A DNA stretch of 8,451 bases, taken from positions 1 through 8,451 of the forward strand of contig CANGGA010000039.1 in NCBI GenBank assembly GCA_947453285.1, given 5' to 3'. The stretch comes from Microbacteriaceae bacterium (lineage in GTDB: Bacteria; Actinomycetota; Actinomycetes; Actinomycetales; Microbacteriaceae). Within the stretch, counting starts at the first letter, position 1. Each line of letters opens with the position of its first letter. The position numbers and the translations under genes are program-made. Under the pieces are notes generated by a model. It was not told the origin of the DNA. It was given only the letters and a program-made list of their open reading frames with translations, and did no database searches. Of this stretch, positions 4,058 to 8,451 are shown piece by piece.

Positions 4058-6070
4058 TTATGGAACTTTGACTACCTTCACGTCAGAGATTCCGATTGCC
4101 CCAGAAGTGGTCTTGCTGATGGCAACGAACTGAAGTTGGGTGCCCTTCTTCTGCGCGCGGTATTCCCAGTACAAGCGGAAAGATGCCGCATCGTCTGAAC
4201 CAATGAAGGTCCAAGTCTTGGCAGTGCCAATCTTGACTGCAAACGAGACGGTGGCTGGGTCGGTGGTTGCCAATCCGGCACTTAGGTTGATCAGCTTGGT
4301 TGATGCGTCAATTGCCGCACGTAGAACTGGCTTCACGGAGGTTGTGGCAGCTGCCAACTGGTTATCTGCGCGCAACACAACCGAACTGCGAGCCCCAACG
4401 GTAACCGTAATGGTTCCGGTGGCATCGCTGCTAACGGTTTGGGCTTCGCCGAATACCGGTGCGAATGTGCTCGAGGCAGTGCTGACTTTGACGGTTAACG
4501 TCTGAGTGGTCGCCGAGTTATTGAAGCCAACGACAAATTCACGTCGATCGGTTGCATCAATTCGGCTGGCTACCAAAATCGGCCCGTCCGCGCCGCGCAC
4601 GATCTCGGCACCATTTGCCAACGCCGGATACTTCGCGCGCACTGCGTTCAGTGCCTGAATGTGCAGGTAAATCGGGTTAGTTGTGTCGGTCAACGCAGAC
4701 TTGGTGCCGATGGCCCCACCGGTTACACGTGCCTCGCGCTGCCAGTCGACGTTGAGCGTCGGAAACATATCTTCGCGGGCAGCTCGGTCTCCGCCATAGC
4801 CGATCATGCCAACTTCGTCGCCGTAATAGACAGTCGGGGTTCCTCGGTTCAAGAACATCAAGTCGTGTGCGAATAGGTCGCTAGCCAAGAGGGTTGAGCT
4901 GGTTGCGCCAGCCTTGCCCAGCAGATAGCCGACGCGGCCCATGTCGTGGTTGCCCAAGAACGAAACCAAGTTATATGCGTTCTTGGTAGCAGTCGTATAG
5001 AGGTCGTCGTGATTCAAAACATAGAGTAGGTTTCCCGCATCGCCATCGCCACCGGCATATTGCACTGCATCGGTTTGAAAACCGAAGTCGAGCACTGAAG
5101 GCAAACCGCGCTGGCGCACGAATGCAGCCAAAGTGTCTTCGCTGCTGTCGAAAACTTCACCGAATGCAAAGACAGATGGCTTGGTTGCCTTGGTAGCAAC
5201 TACAACCTTTGGCCACCACTTTGCAAAGTATGCGTCGTCAACGTGCTTTGCAGTGTCGATGCGGAATGCATCAACCCCGTAGTCATTGATCCACTTCGAG
5301 TAGACATCTGCAAAACCGTTCACTACGGCTGCGTTCTCGGTCTTGACGTCGTCTAGTCCGAAGAAGTCGCCGTTCTGATATGACCACTTGTCATTCCAGT
5401 CTTGAACGTCGCCACGATTGTGGTAGTTGGTGAGGTCATTTAGAAAGGCTGGGTTCTTTGCATTCTGACGACCGGCAGGAATGTAAGCAGTTCCGTTTGC
5501 CTTGTATTTGATTACGTCGCCAGTGTGGTTCATGACGATGTCGAGAACGACCTTGATGCCTTGCGAGTGAGCGCAGTCAACAAAAGTTTTGAATTCTGCG
5601 TTGGTGCCCCAGTGCGGGTCGATGTTCAAGAAATCGTCGATCCAGTATCCGTGATATGAAGCACTGTCGCCCTGAACGAATTCTTGCTTGAAAGGTGGAG
5701 TCACCCAGATGGTTGTGAAGCCCATTTTCTTAATGCGGGCGACGCCGTCACCGGTCGAACAACCCCCGGTCAAACCCTTAAAGTCGCCTCCGTGCGACCA
5801 AGCATCGTCACTTGGGTCGAAGCCGGTTACTGAACGGTCGCCGGTTAGTCCGCCTTTATCGTTGCTCGTGTCGCCGTTGGCATAGCGGTCGGTCATTACG
5901 AAGTAGATGCTGTCTGCAGATAGTCCGCTGCGAACACTTGCCTGAGCGAGGGCGGCAGCTTCGGCCGCTGTGGGAGCTTTTGGAGTGGTTGCTGACCAAG
6001 CAAAGTTCGGTGATACAACGAGGGCTAGGCCGGCAATCGTAGCTGCGGCGCGAAAAAGAGATTTGAGCAT
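4058..6070 (-). CDS. Secreted alpha-amylase, glycoside hydrolase family 13
   Basis: This 670-residue exported enzyme should cleave internal alpha-1,4 bonds of starch or glycogen. The Sec signal peptide is MLKSLFR, a hydrophobic core, then NFAWSA, with cleavage near residue 27. The catalytic barrel carries all four GH13 regions: DIVMNHTG (177-184), FRIDTAKH (269-276, nucleophile Asp272), GEVFD (acid/base Glu305) and FLGNHDMGR (371-379, Asp376). The substrate-binding segment SYHGYWIDDF lies before region I. Cys104 and Cys166 are the only cysteines seen and may pair. After the barrel come a C-terminal beta domain and a final domain of about 95 residues (IGTAKTWTFIGSDDAASFRL), resembling the Ig-like tails of actinobacterial amylases. 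ATG at 6070 is chosen over GTG at 6088 because it gives a normal signal peptide and has AGG or a -10-like hexamer just upstream. Confidence 0.93.
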   Translation of the reverse strand: MLKSLFRAAATIAGLALVVSPNFAWSATTPKAPTAAEAAALAQASVRSGLSADSIYFVMTDRYANGDTSNDKGGLTGDRSVTGFDPSDDAWSHGGDFKGLTGGCSTGDGVARIKKMGFTTIWVTPPFKQEFVQGDSASYHGYWIDDFLNIDPHWGTNAEFKTFVDCAHSQGIKVVLDIVMNHTGDVIKYKANGTAYIPAGRQNAKNPAFLNDLTNYHNRGDVQDWNDKWSYQNGDFFGLDDVKTENAAVVNGFADVYSKWINDYGVDAFRIDTAKHVDDAYFAKWWPKVVVATKATKPSVFAFGEVFDSSEDTLAAFVRQRGLPSVLDFGFQTDAVQYAGGDGDAGNLLYVLNHDDLYTTATKNAYNLVSFLGNHDMGRVGYLLGKAGATSSTLLASDLFAHDLMFLNRGTPTVYYGDEVGMIGYGGDRAAREDMFPTLNVDWQREARVTGGAIGTKSALTDTTNPIYLHIQALNAVRAKYPALANGAEIVRGADGPILVASRIDATDRREFVVGFNNSATTQTLTVKVSTASSTFAPVFGEAQTVSSDATGTITVTVGARSSVVLRADNQLAAATTSVKPVLRAAIDASTKLINLSAGLATTDPATVSFAVKIGTAKTWTFIGSDDAASFRLYWEYRAQKKGTQLQFVAISKTTSGAIGISDVKVVKVP

Positions 6071-6076
6071 TTGCCT

Positions 6077-6082
6077 ATTATT
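6077..6082 (-). promoter_or_regulatory. Possible -10 element of a leaderless amylase transcript
   Basis: AATAAT on the minus strand is followed by exactly six bases (AGGCAA) and the amylase ATG at 6070. This is the spacing expected if transcription begins at the start codon. The same AGGCAA could equally be a weak ribosome-binding site on a message coming from the MFS gene 44 bases upstream. No good -35 box is visible. Confidence 0.3.
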
Positions 6083-6114
6083 GCCCACGTTTTAGGGCTT
6101 ACGAGAGGTTGGCG

Positions 6115-7305
6115 CTAGGCCTTTTCGTGTTTGATAAACACAGGGATGTACCTGTAGAACAAGACGGCGGCGGCGACCCCGGCGACCCCAAAAGTTGCCA
6201 TACCAGCGGCCAAGCCAATCGAGGCAGTTAGGCCGGCCAAAATCGGTGGAGCAGCGGCGACGCCGGCATCAACCATTAGGCGAAAACCGGCCAAGAATTC
6301 GTTTCGGGAATCGGTCGGGGCGAGATCTGCGCCGAGGGTGAGAATCAAACCAGAGCCGAGCCCGTTGGCGAGTGACATTGCTAGGGCCAGCGCGAAGAAC
6401 AGCGTTTCGGTCGATGCGCCAAATACGAGCAAGTGAGTTATGCCGAGGCCGATCAGGGTGGGCACCGCTGAGGCACGACGACCGTACTTATCCATGATTT
6501 GACCAGAGGTGTAGAACAGTGCGAAGTCGACGATTCCGGCGATGCCGATGGCCAACGCCGTTTTCTCTGGAGACATGTGTATGAAGAGTGCCCATAGTGG
6601 CAAACCGATTTGTCTCGTGGTGCGAAGCATTCCAAGAATTGTTGCCCCGAGCCCGACCGTGAGCAATTTCTTTCGCTCGCGCTTCATAATTTGCAGTGCG
6701 TGGCTGACAGATGCTGACTCGGTAGTAGACACGCGGTCATCTTTAGTCAGCCAGAGTGATGCACCTGCCGCGAGCCAGACCAACATGCAAAGCGCGAAGA
6801 CTGTTGAGATTCCCCAGATGGCGATCACGGCCGCGCTAAGTAGCGGCCCAATGAATGCACCGGCGCGAAAGGTTCCGCCAAGAAGTGAGAGCGCGCGTGC
6901 GCGATGACTCAGCGGCACGTGCTCGGCCATGTATGCGAAGCGCGCAAGTGCGAAGACGGCCCCCGATGCGCCAACCAGCAGCACGGCGAAACCTAGAACA
7001 AAAACGTTTCCAGCCAAAAGTGCACCAAAAATGCCAAACATGGCAGCCAGCGATGCCCACATCATGGCTCGACGTTCGCCAACCGCGTCGACGAAACGAG
7101 CGGCAGGCAAATCGGCAAGCAGCGTGCCAATCATGAGAAGACCAGCAATGATTCCAGCCGTCGGCAAATCTGCTCCAAGCCGCTGCGCGCTCGCGGGAAT
7201 CATAGGAATGAGCGCATACTCGCCGGTTGAAAACAAAATAGATGGAACGAAGACCGAGCCAAATAGCTGACTCACCTTGAATTCGGTTGGCTTTGTTTTG
7301 GGCAC
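6115..7305 (-). CDS. MFS transporter, 12 transmembrane helices
   Basis: This complete 396-residue major facilitator permease moves a small solute across the cytoplasmic membrane. The N-half has a motif-A-like loop after helix 2, ARFVDAVGERRAM (69-81). Helix 4 runs into RFAYMAEHVP, and helix 5 holds GGTFRAGAFIGPLLSA (143-158). A basic central loop (about 187-215, KRERKK) precedes the C-half, which has a second motif A, SGQIMDKYGRRAS (267-279), and a helix-11-like stretch, DAGVAAAPPILAG (346-358). It looks more like a drug/proton or sugar-efflux-type MFS than a known sugar importer, and the substrate cannot be told. It precedes the amylase by 44 bases on the same strand, so co-transcription is possible. 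GTG 7305 has no Shine-Dalgarno but follows a -10-like hexamer by six bases, suggesting a leaderless start. Confidence 0.88.
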   Translation of the reverse strand: MPKTKPTEFKVSQLFGSVFVPSILFSTGEYALIPMIPASAQRLGADLPTAGIIAGLLMIGTLLADLPAARFVDAVGERRAMMWASLAAMFGIFGALLAGNVFVLGFAVLLVGASGAVFALARFAYMAEHVPLSHRARALSLLGGTFRAGAFIGPLLSAAVIAIWGISTVFALCMLVWLAAGASLWLTKDDRVSTTESASVSHALQIMKRERKKLLTVGLGATILGMLRTTRQIGLPLWALFIHMSPEKTALAIGIAGIVDFALFYTSGQIMDKYGRRASAVPTLIGLGITHLLVFGASTETLFFALALAMSLANGLGSGLILTLGADLAPTDSRNEFLAGFRLMVDAGVAAAPPILAGLTASIGLAAGMATFGVAGVAAAVLFYRYIPVFIKHEKA

Positions 7306-7311
7306 GGGTCA

Positions 7312-7317
7312 ATTATC
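7312..7317 (-). promoter_or_regulatory. Leaderless-type -10 box of the MFS gene
   Basis: GATAAT on the minus strand is followed by six bases (TGACCC) and then the GTG start at 7305, so transcription would begin at the first base of the start codon. No ribosome-binding sequence lies between. The -35 region is weak; TTTAAC, 15 bases upstream, is the nearest candidate. Confidence 0.5.
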
Positions 7318-7334
7318 GTCTGCTGCGCTGCGGT

Positions 7335-7340
7335 TAAACT
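7335..7340 (+). promoter_or_regulatory. Leaderless-type -10 box of prfB
   Basis: TAAACT (pattern TAnnnT) is followed by seven bases and the prfB ATG at 7348. There is no purine-rich ribosome-binding site in the gap (AAGTCAA). The spacing fits a transcript starting at or next to the ATG. The -35 box is not obvious. Confidence 0.45.
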
Positions 7341-7347
7341 AAGTCAA

Positions 7348-8451
7348 ATGGCCGAACTTGATCTCAACTCAGAATTGCAGCAACTGCGCAAGACGCTGAG
7401 CGATATTCGCCAGGTTATCGATGTGCCAAAGCTCGAAGCCGAGATTGGCGAGCTCAAAGAAAAGGCTGGTGCGGCAGACCTCTGGGATAACCCAGAGCAA
7501 GCCCAAAAGGTAACCAGCGCACTGTCTCATAAACAATCTCTCGTCGACAAAGTCGCCGACCTGGCCAGTCGCCTTGACGACATCGATGTGCTGATCGAGA
7601 TGGCAAACACCGAACAGGATGCCTCGGTGCAGACCGAAGCGAAGAACGAGTTCGCCTCACTCCAGAAGATTGTTGCCGATCTAGAAATTCAGACTCTGCT
7701 TAACGGCGAGTTCGACTCGCGCGCGGCGGTAATCACAATTCGTTCTGGCGCTGGTGGCGACGACGCAACCGACTTTGCCGAAATGCTGATGCGCATGTAT
7801 TTGCGTTATGCCGAGAAACATAAGTTGCCAGTTCAGGTGCTCGACACTTCTTATGCAGAAGGTGCTGGCATCAAGTCGGCAACCTTCGAGATCGACGCGC
7901 CATTTGCCTTTGGAACCCTAAGTGTCGAAGCTGGAACTCATCGGCTAGTGCGCATGAGCCCGTTCAACGCTGCCGGAAAACGTCAGACATCTTTCGCAGC
8001 CGTGGAGGTTGTTCCACTGATCGAGCAGACAGACGTCATCGAAATTCCTGATGCCGATATTCGCATCGATGTCTTTCGCTCATCGGGCCCAGGCGGGCAA
8101 TCGGTAAACACCACAGACTCGGCCGTTCGAATCACTCACATTCCAACCGGAACCGTCGTGAGTTGCCAAAACGAGAAGAGTCAAATTCAAAACAAGGCCG
8201 CAGCCATGCGCGTTCTGCAAAGCCGTCTTCTCGAAATCAAGCGCCGCGAAGAAGAGGCCAAGAAGAAGTCGATTGCTGGCGACGTGAAGGCAAGTTGGGG
8301 AGAGCAAATGCGCTCGTATGTGCTTGCCCCGTACCAAATGGTCAAAGACCTTCGCACCGATCACGAGGTTAATAATCCGAGCGCAGTTTTCGACGGCGAT
8401 CTAGACGGCTTTATCGCCGCGGGCATTCGCTGGCGCAAGCAAACTCAAGGA
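7348..8451 (+). CDS. prfB: Peptide chain release factor 2 (RF2), 3' end cut by window
   Basis: RF2 enters the ribosomal A site at UGA and UAA stop codons and releases the finished protein. The frame runs 368 codons from ATG 7348 to the window edge without a stop. Actinobacterial RF2 is about this long, so very little should be missing. Visible parts are the N-terminal helical domain (1 to about 105), the family segment TIRSGAGGDDATDFAEM, the stop-codon-reading tripeptide Ser204-Pro205-Phe206 (RMSPFN) and the catalytic Gly249-Gly250-Gln251 loop (SSGPGGQSVNTTDSAV). The SPF tripeptide marks RF2 rather than RF1. The early in-frame UGA and +1 frameshift of many bacterial prfB genes are absent; the frame is continuous from the ATG. 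In actinobacteria ftsE, ftsX and smpB often follow, but that lies outside this window. Confidence 0.97.
   Translation, partial: MAELDLNSELQQLRKTLSDIRQVIDVPKLEAEIGELKEKAGAADLWDNPEQAQKVTSALSHKQSLVDKVADLASRLDDIDVLIEMANTEQDASVQTEAKNEFASLQKIVADLEIQTLLNGEFDSRAAVITIRSGAGGDDATDFAEMLMRMYLRYAEKHKLPVQVLDTSYAEGAGIKSATFEIDAPFAFGTLSVEAGTHRLVRMSPFNAAGKRQTSFAAVEVVPLIEQTDVIEIPDADIRIDVFRSSGPGGQSVNTTDSAVRITHIPTGTVVSCQNEKSQIQNKAAAMRVLQSRLLEIKRREEEAKKKSIAGDVKASWGEQMRSYVLAPYQMVKDLRTDHEVNNPSAVFDGDLDGFIAAGIRWRKQTQG

Noticed and set aside
3962..4070. Repeated GAACTTTG words (3962, 3971, 4063, and also 41)
   Set aside because: Irregular spacing, different reading frames and both coding contexts. The two close copies encode Leu-Cys-Glu-Leu in the last tad protein and are likely codon coincidence rather than binding sites.
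6836..7312. A 158-codon minus-strand frame within the MFS gene, and plus-strand frames at 6855-7270
   Set aside because: Shadows of the membrane protein gene; the products are Arg/Ala-rich and domain-free, with no start signals.
8080..8372. Minus- and plus-strand frames inside prfB
   Set aside because: They overlap the catalytic GGQ region of a clear RF2 gene and show no family features.
1..8451. CRISPR arrays, insertion sequences, riboswitches, toxin-antitoxin or defence genes
   Set aside because: No regularly spaced repeats, transposase motifs, long leaders or matching protein families were seen on either strand.

Overview
The window looks like chromosomal DNA of a small-genome, moderate-GC actinobacterium. 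A freshwater Microbacteriaceae (the Rhodoluna/Aquiluna type) is my best guess. The reasons are base composition slightly above half G+C by eye, very tight gene packing, frequent GTG/TTG starts, an actinobacterial Tad pilus gene order like Mycobacterium tuberculosis Rv3659c to Rv3654c, an actinobacterial RF2 without a frameshift site, and apparently leaderless promoters. The genus is inference.

Layout: (1) 2-259 (+) is the 3' end of an MFS permease. A hairpin with a T-tract overlaps its stop codon and ends transcription of tRNA-Leu(UAG), which lies at 278-359 on the minus strand. (2) 448-4048 (+) is a compact Tad (tight adherence, type IVb/Flp pilus) operon of seven genes: the ATPase tadA, membrane platform proteins tadB and tadC, a 51-residue pilin-like protein, two TadE-like minor pilins, and a small TadG/Rv3654c-like protein. 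Almost every junction overlaps. (3) 4058-6070 (-) is a secreted GH13 alpha-amylase, convergent with the pilus operon and separated from it by 9 bases. (4) 6115-7305 (-) is a complete 12-helix MFS transporter just upstream of the amylase and possibly co-transcribed with it. (5) 7348-8451 (+) is prfB (peptide chain release factor 2), divergent from the MFS gene across a 42-base promoter region. It is open at the window end and lacks at most a few codons.

How the genes work together: TadA powers assembly, TadB/TadC form the inner-membrane platform, and the four small single-helix proteins are candidate pilus or tip subunits. The tadZ-like localisation ATPase (ssd, Rv3660c), the prepilin peptidase and a canonical Flp pilin are not in this window. 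The amylase would release malto-oligosaccharides outside the cell. The adjoining MFS protein could be a sugar or drug transporter, but its substrate cannot be read from sequence.

The most interesting signals are the non-canonical pilin, the paired extracytoplasmic cysteines in all three minor pilin-like proteins, the run of three gene overlaps of about 32-35 bases, the leaderless-type starts of three genes, and a set of competing hairpins at the convergent pilus/amylase junction. I see no wholly new system, CRISPR array, insertion sequence or integrase. No gene-free stretch exceeds 300 bases; the longest is about 88 bases, before tadA.
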